DNA from: Lamellibrachia satsuma
Lineage: Eukaryota > Annelida > Polychaeta > Sabellida > Siboglinidae
Direction: 5' to 3'
Assembly (NCBI GenBank): GCA_033239005.1
Contig: BSQZ01000106.1
Location: 150,001 to 214,000, forward strand
DNA: 64,000 nt
Of this stretch, positions 11,408-24,176 are shown piece by piece. The translations under genes and the position numbers were made by a program. Positions within the stretch are counted from its first letter, which is position 1. The number at the start of each line of letters is the position of its first letter. The notes below the pieces were generated by a model that worked only from the letters and a program-made list of their open reading frames with translations, had not been told where the DNA came from and ran no database searches.

Positions 11408-12044
11408 ATTAAGGAGGCATTGTTTTCAAAAATGGGAAATAAGCGAAATTTGTACAGAATAACATGTCTATAGCGGACAGCTACATAGCTTTACAAATAT
11501 CTTGTTCGGACAGTAGGTCTCTTTCACGGGTCTATGTCCGTCAGTTTTACACGTACAACTTGCCCGGTCTCGTCTGTAGCAACTTTTGCATTATGTTTAT
11601 GGTAGGTTTTCCTAAACCTCTATGAATTCGTCTGAAATGCCTCATCAGCTGGAGGCGTTACGATCCCATATGGCATTGATCCAATATTCCTACATGATCT
11701 TTACAGGTACATATAATTTATAAAATGTATAAGGTCAGGAGACCGTGAAGACATTGAAACGCCGCTTACTTTGGTACAAAGTAATATTTATCATACTTAT
11801 TTTATGCCGTAAAGTAGCCATACTTACATTATGTCCATGTGTGATTCAGTCTTTTCTCAAACGTATACAGTGTGGGGGGGTATTCTTGTCATTTGTTTAT
11901 AACTCTAACGCATCGCCATTATGACATTATGTATGTCGCTTATAGAGATGTGTACCTTATCTCGAGTTGTCCGCTATGGTATGTTAGACTGTACATACTA
12001 CTCTACATCGTTTGTTGTTTTCACTGTTTGAACATATGAAATGT
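11408..12044 (+). repeat. Duplicated unique block, copy 2
   Basis: Direct copy of 9783-10395, offset about 1.63-1.65 kb. It carries about 26 extra bases near 11535, and the poly(A)-like hexamer is AATAAG here instead of AATAAA. Block plus array therefore forms a larger unit amplified at least twice. Confidence 0.85.
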
Positions 12045-13993
12045 ATCCAAATCACACAGAACGACGGATAAAGACGTAGTACATCCAAATCACATAGAAC
12101 GCCGGGTAGATACGTCGTACATCATAATCACACAGAACGACGGGTAAAGACGCAGTTCATCCAAATCAGTGAAATCACACAGAACGACGGGTAAAGACGC
12201 AGTACATCCAAATCACATAGAACGACGGGTAAAGGCGTAGTACATCCAAATCACATAGAACGACGGGTAAAGACGCAGTACATCCAAATCACATAGAACG
12301 ACGGGTAAAGACGCAGTACATCCAAATCACATAGAACGACGGGTAAAGAGGCAGTACATCCAAATCACATAGAACGACGGGTAGATACGTCGTACATCAT
12401 AATCACACAGAACGACGGGTAAAGACGCAGTTCATCCAAATCAGTGAAATCACTTAAAACGACGGGTAAAGACGTAGTACATCCAAATCACATAGAACGA
12501 CGGGTAAAGACGCAGTATATTCAAATCACATAGAACGAAGGGTAAAGACGTAGTACATCCAAATCACATAGAACGACGGCTAAAAACGTAGTACATCCCA
12601 ATCACATAGAACGACGGGTAAAGACGCAGTACATCCGAATCACATAGAACGACGGGTAAAGACGTAGTACATCCAAATCACATAGAACGACGGGTAAAAA
12701 CGTAGTACATCCAAATCACATAGAACGACGAGTACATCCAAATCACACAGAACGACAGCTAAAAACGTAGTACATCCAAATCACATAGAACGACGGGTAA
12801 AGATGTAGTACATCATAATCACACAGAACGACGGGTAAAGACGCAGTTCATCCAAATCACATAGAACGACAGGTAAAGACGCAGTTCATCCAAATCACAC
12901 AGAATGACGGCTAAAAACGTAGTACATCCAAATCACATAAAACGACGGGTAAAGATGTAGTACATCATAATCACACAGAACGACGGGTAAAGACGCAGTT
13001 CATCCAAATCAGTGAAATCACATAGAACGACTGGTAAATACATAGTACATCCAAATCACATAGAACGACGGGTAAAGACGTAGTACATCCTAATCACACT
13101 GAACGACGGGTAAAGACGCAGTACATCCAAATCACATAGAACGACGGGTAAAGACGTAGTACATCCAAATCACATAGAACGACGGGTAAAGACGCAGTTC
13201 ATCCAAATCACATAGAACGACGGGTAAAGACGCAGTTCATCCAAATCACATAGAACGACGGGTAAAGACGTAGTACATCCTAATCACACTGAACGACGGG
13301 TAAAGACGTAGTACATCCTAATCACACTGAACGACGGGTAAAGACGTAGTACATCCAAATCACATAGAACGACGGGTAAAGACGTAGGACAATACAAATC
13401 ACTTAGAACGACGGGTAAAGACGTAGTACATCCAAATCACACAGAACGAAGGGTAAAGACGTAGTACATCCAAATCACATAGAACGACGGGTAAAGACGT
13501 AGTACATCCAAATCACTTAGAACGACGGGTAAAGACGTAGTACATCCAAATCACACAGAACGACGGGTAAAGACGCAGTACATCCAAATCACACAGAACG
13601 ACGGGTAAAGACGCAGTACATCCAAATCACACAGAACGACGGGTAAAGACGCAGTACATCCAAATCACACAGAACGACGGGTAAAGACGCAGTACATCCA
13701 AATCACACAGAACGACGGGTAAAGACGCAGTACATCCAAATCACATAGAACGACGGGTAAAGACGTAGTACATCCAAATCACTTAGAACGACGGGTAAAG
13801 ACGTAGTACATCCAAATCACACAGAACGACGGGTAAAGACGCAGTACATCCAAATCACACAGAACGACGGGTAAAGACGCAGTACATCCAAATCACACAG
13901 AACGACGGGTAAAGACGTAGTACATCCAAATCGCACAGAACGACGGGTAAAGACGTAGTACATCCAAATCACACAGAACGACGGGTAAAGACG
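12045..13993 (+). repeat. 38-bp minisatellite, second array
   Basis: About 51 copies of the same 38-bp unit as 10396-11407. Units near the right end are almost identical with CACACAG, while those to the left carry CACATAG. This suggests recent local expansion at the right end. Confidence 0.95.
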
Positions 13994-14772
13994 GACGGAC
14001 AGACACAAAAAGATAGGTTAAAAGTATACAGTGGGGAATAAGTAAGTAGTCTTCTTCATATATTCTGCCTAACCTCGACGTGCTGAGGATACAGACCTGA
14101 TAAGTGGGCACAAAAATTAGCCACCAACAATTGCCATTGCACATTTCCCGACAGTGGCGCCACTCATCGTATCATCACTGCTATAACATGATTATATATT
14201 TACAATGAACGGCTGTCGGTTGGTTGGCTGGGCAACTGCGCACTTGACAAACGTACATAGATTCAAACACAAACGAACGGTATTGTGTTTCAACAAAAAT
14301 GTCAATACCAATACTGTCCACAACTGTAAGCAATTGAAATTGAGGGATTTCTTGATAAAAATAAGGTGTCTACCAAAATAAGTAAAGATGTGTAGATCAA
14401 AATAATGGAAGTTGTGGCAGGAGTGATACGATAATTTGTTCATATATCATATATCACGATAATTTGTTCATATATCATAGTCCAATTAAATTATATATAA
14501 ATACGTGTTGCACACATATACGAAACAAATTATTAAGAAATAAAAATATTATTTAGTACATCCTTGTTGCTGTATATTACTTCAATACATGCATATATAT
14601 AGTGACCTTTTTCATATGCACCAGTGACCATTAACATACAGCGTAAAACGGTATTTGCGAACCCTTCGCAGTCGCTGAACGGTGTTACACAGAAATCGTT
14701 ATACAGCATCTACTTCGAAGTGACACCGCAGTGGAAGCAACAGCAGACCTTCCCTCGTGTGTTACTCGCGAA
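13994..14772. other. Unassigned sequence
   Basis: AT-rich DNA between the minisatellite and the segmental duplication. A short direct repeat (CACGATAATTTGTTCATATA) occurs twice near 14452-14478. No gene was recognised. Confidence 0.5.
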
Positions 14773-14930
14773 CTAAGCAACGTGATACCTCGGTATTTTC
14801 CAGGATCGTGAACATCTCCATTTTTTTCATGCAGGGCCTATCAATCTCATCTGCCACTCTTCTGGGATGTTCCCCCCTCTCATGTAGGTATATAGCAATC
14901 GCCTTGTCCGCCTAACCACAGCACGCTCAG
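14773..14930 (-). mobile_element. LINE reverse-transcriptase relic at the edge of the duplication
   Basis: Homologous to 34091-34250, which on the minus strand reads MREGNISEEWWTGLIVPVL and continues into a fuller RT relic to the left of copy 2. Here only the edge is present. Confidence 0.5.
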
Positions 14931-15489
14931 TCATCACCTGCATCTCCACTCGCACTTATTTTGTTTGATCGATTAATCGTTCGACGCCGCGGTGTCTTAG
15001 TGAAACTACGTGTGCCTTGACATGTTTCCTTTATTGCTATGCCAGTTTCGATATACTTGTTTATTCTGTGGAAGTGCGTAATCACATCAATACACAGACA
15101 GAATAGAAGCTGTTTGGTATTTACAGTTCTGTGGACGTATCTCGCTGTGTGCGTCGTACGCTGGGGTGATGTGGCTGGGGTGATGTGGCTGCTGACGACG
15201 GACGGTCAATGTGTGTCGTCAATCGATCGGTGCAGACCGGTTCGTCGGGGGTGGGGCGGGTTTATATATGGCGAGCCAGCCAACCGTGATACGATTGGCT
15301 GGCGACTCGACAAAGGCCCCCAGCTATAGTGCTGCCGCATATGGTGAAGTTAGCAACCACTGGTTTTATTGTTTCAGTAGAAACTGATTTACGGAGAATA
15401 AGGAGATTGTAATAAATAAAGATGAATAACGATATAGGCCCCACGCGCCCGCTCTCCCTCCCCCTTTCTCTCTCGTTCATCCCTTCTGA

Positions 15490-15855
<366 letters not shown>

Positions 15856-16000
15856 CTATCCCTTTCTTCCTATCTCTCCCTCCCCCCACCCCCGCCATCT
15901 CTATTTCACACATTCCAATTATGCATACAGTGGCGCTTCCTGGGGAACGTTTTAAAAATTAAATTTGATGTTCGTATTCGCTTCTGTGAGTGAGTGAGTA

Positions 16001-16032
16001 GGTGGGTGGGTGGGTGGGTGGGTGGGTGGGTG
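16001..16032 (+). repeat. GGGT tetranucleotide run
   Basis: Tandem GTGG units after GTGAGTGAGTGAGTA. The run is longer at the homologous site 34945-35020. Such G runs can form G-quadruplexes. Confidence 0.9.
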
Positions 16033-16705
16033 CGTAAGTGAGAGAGATATACAGTGAAAAAACACAAATTCCTTATTCAAACCGACACTTTATTCCACGT
16101 AACTGCGTTCTCTTTTTCTTTGCAATAATTTCTTATTTGCTGCACACGCATAAGTTATCATTAGTCTAGCAACGGGTATCCCGACATCACCGTAATCGTT
16201 GATGAATTCCCCATTGAACATCGGACATGTGTAATGTGCAACGCACAAGTCATTCTCCGACTGAGCCAGCACAGACTTGAGAAATCGCGTAAGGACAGCG
16301 ATTCAAACAGTGTTTCTATCTGCACCGTCTCTACCTCCCGTCTCGTGGTACGCCTGAAGTTGGACGGAATAATCGTGTCTTCTTTCTAATAGCAACTAAT
16401 GCCTGTAATCCCTTTGTCGCCGTGTATGATAGTCCTCTAATTTACCGATCCCAACAACACTGGCACTTGTGCGTTATAACATATTAGTAAATGTGTTCCT
16501 CGTATGAGACGAACTAATCATGATAATGCAACCCATTCCTTTGGCACATTCACACACTTTGCGTGTTGCGTTAGTATATGCATTAAAAAGAACGTGCTAT
16601 AAATGTATATGTCTAGAATTAACATCTGAGTATAATTTAGAATTTAACCCGTCCAAATGTCAACTTATTAAACGACATTGGTCCTGAATACCCATTTTAC
16701 TTTAA

Positions 16706-18002
16706 CAAGATTTAACAAGATTTGCCATCCAAGCCAAAGGCCCAGATGGCAAGTGGACAAGGAAGCCATTGGCTTATCGAGAGTCCAACAATGTTCACCT
16801 ACTTATAACCCGCCCTCCTGATATATGTGTCAACCTTGTTTTTAAACATATTCACGCTGCTAGCAGTTACACAATCTGTAGACAATTTGTTCCATTCATT
16901 TACTGTCCTCTGTGAGAACGAGTGCTTCCTGATGTCCAATCTACATTGATCCTTTACTAATTTTACCTCATGTCCTCTAGTTCTGCTATCCTTCTTGAGT
17001 GAGAAAAACATATTTCTATCAATATTTTCATACCCATTCAATATCTTAAAAACTTCAATCTGATCGCCTCTTAACCTCCTTGTCTCTAGAGTTGTTAAAC
17101 CACATTCTTTCAGGCGTTCTTCATAACTAAGGTCTCTAAGTTCTGGAATCATTTTAGTTGCTCTCCTTTGTATGCGTTCAAGCGTATCTATATCCTTCTT
17201 ACGATATGGTCTCCATGCTTGTATACAGTATCCTAAATGAGGTCTAACTATTGCTTTATAAAGAGGTATAATTAACTTTTTTCCCTTGTATGTTATGTTT
17301 CTTCTAATCAATCCAAGAATTTGATTACCCTTTGAAGCTGCAATACCACACTGCTCTGAAACTTTCATATCAGCGCTTATTGTAACTCCTAAGTCCTTTT
17401 CTTTTACAGTAGTACCCAGAACAGTATCTCCCATTTTATAGTTTACATTCAAGTTCCCATGTCCTGTATGTAGGCATTTACATTTCCCAAAATTGAACAG
17501 CATCTGCCATTTCTCAGACCATTTCACTAATCTGTCTAGATCGTTTTGTAAATGTTTTTTATCACCATCAGTATTAACCTTTCTAAACAGTTTTGTGTCA
17601 TCCGCAAATTTCAGTACGTTACTTGTTATACTGTCGTCCAAGTCATTGATATAAATTAAGAATAATATAGGTCCTAATACTGATCCTTGAGGTACCCCAC
17701 TCAAAACCGATTTCCAATTTGAAACTTCTCCATCTACTACAACTCGTTGTCTTCTGTCAGTCAGCCATTGTTCTATCCAGTCAGTTATGCTATCCCCGAT
17801 ACCATGGGCTTTTAATTTAAGTAGCAATCTTTGATGTGGCACTTTGTCAAAAGCTTTCTGAAAATCTAAGTAGATAATATCTACTGGCGATCCCACGTCT
17901 ATCCACTTAGTGATTCCTTCCAAAAAACATAACATATTTGTTAAGCATGACCTCGCTTTAAGGAATCCATGTTGAGATGAAGAGATGAATTTAATAATTT
18001 GA
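16706..18002 (-). mobile_element. 5'-truncated CR1 LINE with target-site duplication
   Basis: A minus-strand CR1 copy starting inside the RT domain. The frame at 16799-17935 holds the palm motifs LDFQKAFDKVPH, SGVPQGSVLGP and LKFADDTKLF, then the thumb and C-terminal region to RRAGYK. It is uninterrupted, unlike the longer copy at 24079. The 3' end is a short repeat, TTAAATCTTG in sense orientation. TTTAA at 16701-16705 and 18003-18007 flanks it. The paralogous site at 35678-35682 has a single TTTAA and no insert, proving insertion after the segmental duplication or loss-free absence in copy 2. The product would be an endonuclease-less partial reverse transcriptase, probably inactive. Confidence 0.93.
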
Positions 18003-18913
18003 TTTAATGTTATACAAGTTAAATATTTTATTGATCATAAATATATCAACCTGATCACTACTGACATCGACTCTAAAATAAGCCTAAACGGCGCTACAAG
18101 TGCACAAATAGAATACGATGTGAAGTTTGCTCAAGTATATCGTTTTTCGAATAGCATCTTACACAATGAAAAGTATACTTTGCGTCGAGGCGAAGAGTGC
18201 GCCAAACGGTGGCGCCACAACACGCAGCCTGGATAATCGAGGATAAGCGAAAGTCGGATAAGCGAAACTTGACCGTGATGTGTCTAGCAAACGGTGGTGC
18301 CACATCACATATCCTGGATAATCGAAGCTACTATTTGCTTCACATAAGTATCTGGTAGATGGAGATAGTAAATACTAAATACAGATGTGTCCGATAGATG
18401 GCGAAACTTATACAGTTACTCACCACGCCAGCAGACTTACTGACGAGACTACGTGCGCTACGTGTTTTTTCCAGATATAAACAACATGCCGCATTACGCA
18501 ATGCGGCCACCAATGTCGACCACCAGGACATCAACTTCAGTTCACTTATTTCGGAACTACGACGTTGATGCCTTGTGCTTGACTCGATCTGAGTATTCAC
18601 AAACACAATTGGTACACCTCATTTCAGCAAACTTAGCAATTGATTATCCAGAGACAATCGGGCCCCACGTCCCACAACACGTTTTTGGACCATAGTTACA
18701 TAGTCATATATTTGTATTAATTAATTAATTGATGTATTAATGTGTACATACTGGCATATATTTGTACTGATTAATTATATCGTGACCTACTTTGTCGTAA
18801 AGAATGACGTGTGCGTCATGTATTCGCGATTTGTATTTTAGTGCAGTGTACAGGGAGTGAGACTAAAAAGTATCTACTTACTTACGTACTTACGATATCG
18901 CTTGCCTTTGCAA

Positions 18914-18915
<2 letters not shown>

Positions 18916-18965
<50 letters not shown>

Positions 18966-19001
18966 GTATATATATGTATATATATATATATATATATATA
19001 G
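18916..19001. repeat. TA microsatellite
   Basis: TA run with three TATG interruptions, in segmental duplication copy 1. Confidence 0.95.
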
Positions 19002-19358
19002 TTATTTCTCCTGTGAATACTTACCCATCTACCTTTGACCCTTTCTGGGGCGATACGAGAAAATGCACTGATTGGTTGAAACCATACATGATCAATTTGC
19101 CAAATAAATTAAGATTAACTGTGTCCATATAACGTGTGATACAGCCAAAGTGCTCTATTAAACAAAACCCTACACGGATGCTGCAGTAGATTCTCCAACA
19201 AGACCATTTGCACGTAAATCTTCTGCCATGTTTTTGCCGATTTTAAAAGTTTACTGACCAAGTATCAACTACTCGGTATTGAGTTCCAAAGGTCACGTCG
19301 TCCACGAGAGAGTAGGGCAGCACATTGGAATATAGCACCATCAGCGCAGGTGCATTAA

Positions 19359-19490
<132 letters not shown>

Positions 19491-19768
19491 TTAAGACAAG
19501 TATTACGGTATATTTGGAAACCACTATTTAGTATTTTCGTGAATAAAAACAGCAACCTGAGTGTTAAACATTTCGTTGCATATGCAACAGCAGAGTAATA
19601 TGTTGCTAGAATTGATGATAGCCGCTATGTAACATAGAAAACGCAACGTGATGCTAGAGAAAATCTAAGAAATTGTAGAAACTATTGTGTATATAATAAT
19701 AATGTTTATTGTCTCAAATTATAACATATACTCATATACATACAATCAATCAGCCGATCAACTATTAA

Positions 19769-20998
19769 GATAAGATAAGATACGTTTTATTACCAAGTAG
19801 CAAGTGCAAGGAATTCGTAGCGTTGTGGCGTTAGCACAAACATACACTCATGCACCCAAGAACACGCGGAACTAAACATTACGTATCACAATCGTAATAC
19901 TAAAAACAGTTGAAAACAAACGAGAGTAATATAATAAATTGCAAAATAAAAAATAACAAAATAAAAAACAAAAAATGCGACATTGCAACTACCTGCCAGA
20001 GGCAAGACATTAAGATAGCTCTCCGTTTAAAAATCTCAGCGCTTGAGGATAGAAACTATTGTTGAATCTCGTCGTGTTAGTTTTTATGCAACAGTAGCGC
20101 TTACCGGAAGGAAGGAGTTCAAAGAGATGGTTGGCTGGATGATATGCGTCTTGTACAATACGCTTGGATTTTCGCAAACTGCGAGATAAATAAAGAGATC
20201 TGATGGACGGCATATTTAACCCGATTAGTTTAGAACCGTTCTTGACGACTGGTTCAATTTGATTAATTTCATCTTGGCTGGCGCGATCAAACCAGACAAT
20301 AACAGAAAATGACAAGACACTCTCGATAACTGCGCGGTAGAAACGTGTTAATATTGCTTGAGATAAGCCGAATCGTTTGAGGTGTCTAAGGAAGTACATG
20401 CGTTTTTCTAATAATGTCAATCGAGTTATTACACCAGGAAAGATCTTTTGAAATAGTCGAACCCACAAATTTTACAGAGTCGGCTTGTAAGACTTCAGCA
20501 CCGTCAATGAAAAGGGGGTGGATGGGTGTTTTCTTTTTGCGAAAATCAATGATCATTTCCTTAGTTTTGGATATGTTTAGTACCAGGTTGTTGTTCTTAC
20601 ACCAGCCGACCAGTCTTTGAACTTCCTCTCTATACACAGACTCGTTGGCATTGTTGATACAGCCAATTACAGTGGTGTCATCCGAGAACTTATTCGTTAC
20701 CAGATACACATTCGTTTGTAAAGAGAGTGAAAACGAAATGAGAAAGCACGCAGCCTTGTGGGGCAGAAGTGTTAAGAATAACAGGTTTGGAGAGAGAGTT
20801 GTTGACCTTGACAGAATGAGGCCTGTGAAGAAGAAAGTTGAGAGTCCAGTGACAGATGGCAGGATGCACATTCAGAGATACAAGTTTATCAAACAACTTC
20901 ACAGGAATTATGGTGTTAAAGGCCCAGTTAAAGTCCACGAAAAGAATCCTCACATAAGTACTCGGTTGTTCCAGGTGCTTCATAACATAATGTTAACC
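19769..20998 (-). mobile_element. 5'-truncated Rex1-like LINE fragment
   Basis: Minus-strand reverse-transcriptase fragments lie in three frames. They read VDFNWAFNTIIPVKLFDKL and SAPQGCVLSHFVFTLF (20690-20983), FSDDTTVIGC and LVGWCKNNNLVLNISKTKE (20386-20871), then ILTRFYRAVIESVLSF and LFELLPSGKRY (20010-20468). The YADD-type box is FSDD. The sense 3' end has TTATC-type repeats (GATAA on the plus strand). TAA at 19766-19768 and 20999-21001 flanks it, and copy 2 has the uninterrupted site at 37331-37333. Frameshifts make it non-functional. The Rex1 assignment is from motif style, not a search. Confidence 0.85.
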
Positions 20999-21206
20999 TA
21001 ATCACATTTAATACAATGAAAACGAAGCAAATTGCAAATGTTTGATAGAAAACTGATAAATTATTAAACAGCATATGCAAATAAGCAGGTAAAACTCTAA
21101 ACGAAGAATAGCCAATGTCATTAGTAATATGAGCGGCGAATTTTTTACAAACTTTACTTGCTGAAAAAATAAATTAAAGAAAGGTCAACCGTACGACCAG
21201 AACAGT

Positions 21207-23024
21207 TCAAGGTTGTTGAAATTCAAGACTTCCATCAGGCAAATATCGATCCAAACAAATATGGCTGCCAGGTTTCGGACACGGTTTGAAACGTCCCGCT
21301 TCGTACGTAGCGAATGATGTTTTTTGGCCATAAATTACCCAGTGTTCAACGTGTTTCAATGTTTCGTGGCCATATCGGTTGTGTATTGTCAAACCCGGGT
21401 TTTTCGGAGCATTGACCCATTGCCCGCCTAGCAGCATTTTCGTCGGAAATAACTCCTCTTTCGTCGAAAATTCCTTTATCGTACTTTCCCTCCTTAGATC
21501 CGGAAACAGTTGCAGTGGAAACGATTTCGAGATAACGTTGATAAACTGACACTGGATGTTATTCCGGTCAAATGGTTTACACTTCTTTGGGCGCTGCAGC
21601 ACCAATTTGTATCCTAGCTTCAGAAATTCATCTTCATGGTCCCAGAACGTCGTGTTTCCAGGCCGGTATATCAGATCAGCGTCCTGTTCCCACGGCAATA
21701 TACCATTGAACTTGAGTGCCCCCATAGTCGTACCACAGTCCAGCTGACAGTACAGGCCTATCTTCTCACATAGTGCCAGGATGTCATGTATCTTGTGGAG
21801 AAGATTTCTTACACAACACAGAGGCAGAATGACACCGGCCTTCAAATTGCACCTCAGTCCCGCTTCTGTGCATGAGAAGTTAATCTCACGACGTCCGTTG
21901 GGGAACCTCACTCGGTTGAGGAGGCGCTTACGGACAATAGGTGTCCATGCTCTGCGTAATTTGTCAAAGGTTAATGTGGTTTCTGATGAAATATAGAACA
22001 TGACATCCGGGCAGGACATCACAGTTTTCTTCCGATCGGCTAACCGCAAGAAGTAGTCGAAGAAAGCTACACTGGAAGGTAGCGCAGGAGACAAGTTACT
22101 TTTGCGCAACTCGATCGTCCTCACAACAAAAGGCGAGAGCAGGTATCCACAGAAAGCACATGAGTGACGCAATGAACGGTAGCCATCTTTGTACGTCAAT
22201 GTGTAATTGCGCTCTGTTGACTCGTAACATCCCATGTGCCAATGTCCGTCCGGTGTGCGCACAGCGCCACCTACGATATCGACGTAATCATTCTCCGACA
22301 GAATTCGCACCATCCTCTCAAGTCTCGCGAACCACGAAAACTGGTCGAGTCGGCGTCCGACGAGCACATAATCCGTTGTCGCCTTCTTCGCCAGAGAGTT
22401 CCACACAGTTCCAACCAGCACCGTCGGCGTCATCACGTGCTGGCGAACATCGAGCTTGTTCGACTGCGGAATCTTCACCTTTCGGCGAACGGCAACGTGC
22501 ACCACTAACGACGGATAAGCATATGCAATTTCGCTGAGAAGCTTCACGATTTTATCGTCACTGCCCATGTCGAGTCCGTTTAGTAGAATGGACAGCACGG
22601 CGTTGAATGGCCGCGCGTTTGTACAGTTCTGCAGGGGTCGGCTTGTCTCATGAAACGGGTAGTCGGAAAGCTCGCCGAGATACTTGTCAGGACACACGTC
22701 GAGAGGGCGCGCGTTCTCTTTAGAACCGTTCCCTTGGGACACGGTTGACGGCACGTCACCGACTATTGCGAGAAGTCTGTCAAGCGCATCCGTCAAGTCC
22801 GACTGAACACTGGTTCCAGTCGTACTTTTTACAGCCTTTCTCATCGTCACAATGACACTGTGTAAACGGCTCTTGACATCGTGACACTCTTGACATACTT
22901 CGCTAGTGCCACCGTTGTTATGATATCTTGGCGTTGTGCCGCTGTGTCGCCCGTACAGGAAGAACCCGGACAACGTCGTTACGGCGATGATTGCCAGAAA
23001 CACACGTAACCCGAGACGGGCCAT
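21207..23024 (-). CDS. LicD/fukutin-related-like type II membrane protein, intronless
   Basis: A single 605-residue frame. I chose the ATG at 23024 (MARLGLRV, context ACAATGG); an in-frame TTG just upstream is not a likely start. Residues 8-24 form a signal anchor with a short cytosolic tail, so the rest is probably Golgi-lumenal. Residues about 140-350 resemble a glycosyltransferase-like region (VDIVGGAVRTPDGHWHMGCY). The C-terminal part has the LicD/FKRP nucleotidyltransferase signature, LDCGTTMGALKFNGILPWEQ followed by DADL, with metal-binding acidic residues D448 and D450. FKRP and fukutin transfer ribitol-5-phosphate from CDP-ribitol to alpha-dystroglycan; LicD proteins transfer phosphocholine. 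Which substrate this one uses cannot be told. It lies in the duplicated segment, 200 bp from a LINE insertion; its partial twin is at 37538. No clear poly(A) signal was seen. Confidence 0.8.
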   Translation of the reverse strand: MARLGLRVFLAIIAVTTLSGFFLYGRHSGTTPRYHNNGGTSEVCQECHDVKSRLHSVIVTMRKAVKSTTGTSVQSDLTDALDRLLAIVGDVPSTVSQGNGSKENARPLDVCPDKYLGELSDYPFHETSRPLQNCTNARPFNAVLSILLNGLDMGSDDKIVKLLSEIAYAYPSLVVHVAVRRKVKIPQSNKLDVRQHVMTPTVLVGTVWNSLAKKATTDYVLVGRRLDQFSWFARLERMVRILSENDYVDIVGGAVRTPDGHWHMGCYESTERNYTLTYKDGYRSLRHSCAFCGYLLSPFVVRTIELRKSNLSPALPSSVAFFDYFLRLADRKKTVMSCPDVMFYISSETTLTFDKLRRAWTPIVRKRLLNRVRFPNGRREINFSCTEAGLRCNLKAGVILPLCCVRNLLHKIHDILALCEKIGLYCQLDCGTTMGALKFNGILPWEQDADLIYRPGNTTFWDHEDEFLKLGYKLVLQRPKKCKPFDRNNIQCQFINVISKSFPLQLFPDLRRESTIKEFSTKEELFPTKMLLGGQWVNAPKNPGLTIHNRYGHETLKHVEHWVIYGQKTSFATYEAGRFKPCPKPGSHICLDRYLPDGSLEFQQP

Positions 23025-23211
23025 TGTTGGCAACTCGCTTGAGTTGCGAAGATATCAGTCGATCAAACGTGTCGTCTCGACTGCAACAGCAAATAAAATA
23101 CTCGTATAAACAACATTGTCATTATGTAGACCCTTCGTCGTTATCTTTCACTGACGTTAGTGTTCAAGAAAGAAAAGCGTTTTCTATAAAATAAAGTATT
23201 TTGTGACTCCA

Positions 23212-23212
<1 letters not shown>

Positions 23213-23242
<30 letters not shown>
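23213..23242 (+). repeat. CCTG tetranucleotide run
   Basis: About seven tandem CCTG units upstream of the LicD-family gene. Confidence 0.9.
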
Positions 23243-23562
23243 ATAAATGAGGGAAGAAGTCTCGTTTGATTATATTCTACAACATATTCGTATGTGTGAA
23301 TATAATTGTGATATTGCACCATGTTGTGCAATGATGCGTGACATTAAACCTCGTCATCACCTGGCAGACCAACACACAAAAGAACACACTCATGACGATG
23401 ACTGCGATTGTGATGTTCCATTACAGATAAACGTTATAGCGACCGCCAATGTCAACTCTGACTTAATTTATTTTATGATATTGCTTGCTTGATTCAATAT
23501 ATTAATAAAATGTAATTACATCAATACATTAATAAAATGTAATTACGTAGACGTAGCAACAT

Positions 23563-23620
23563 ACACACACACTCACACACACACACACACACACTCACAC
23601 ACACACTCACACACACACTC
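23563..23620. repeat. CA microsatellite with CTCA interruptions
   Basis: ACACACTC-type repeats over about 58 bp. Confidence 0.9.
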
Positions 23621-24176
23621 AACACGCAACGAGTCACTGAGTTTTAACAGAACACACGTGTAGGTAGTCGGTAGAGTTCACAGCACGCAACCGGCTGTAG
23701 TAGACAAAAACGACACACCCCACGACTGAAGTGGAGGGGTTGTCTCGAAAGCGACCCCCAATTACCAATGCGTCAGCGGTTAATGGATCTTCTCCATTAT
23801 AATAATAATTATTATTGACTTCTATGGCGCCTATATCCTCAGGAACCTGAGCTCAGAGGCACAACAAACAGAATCTTTAAGCATAATCGCGAACAGGGAC
23901 GCGCAAAAGTCATTATCAGAACGAGGGACAACCGAAGATTCATGGTGCAAAATGCAATTTCGAATAAATTATGTCTTGAGTTTTTTTCGGAAAATAGCTA
24001 TAGTTTCAGATGTTTTCAAAGATGGGGAGTTCATTCCAGACCCTAGGCGCAGCGACAGAGAAAGCACGTTTGCCCAAGTTTAACAAGATTTAACAAGATT
24101 TGCCATCCAAGCCAAAGGCCCAGATGGCAAGTGGACAAGGAAGCCATTGGCTTATCGAGAGTCCAACAATGTTCAC

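Larger units (their letters stand above)
23086..24078. other. Unassigned spacer with small repeats
   Basis: Contains a CCTG run (23213-23242), a CA/CTCA run (23563-23620) and otherwise no recognised feature before the CR1 element. Confidence 0.5.

Noticed and set aside
10396..13993. Regular 38-bp repeats considered as a CRISPR array
   Set aside because: Units abut directly without unique spacers, and the host is an animal genome.
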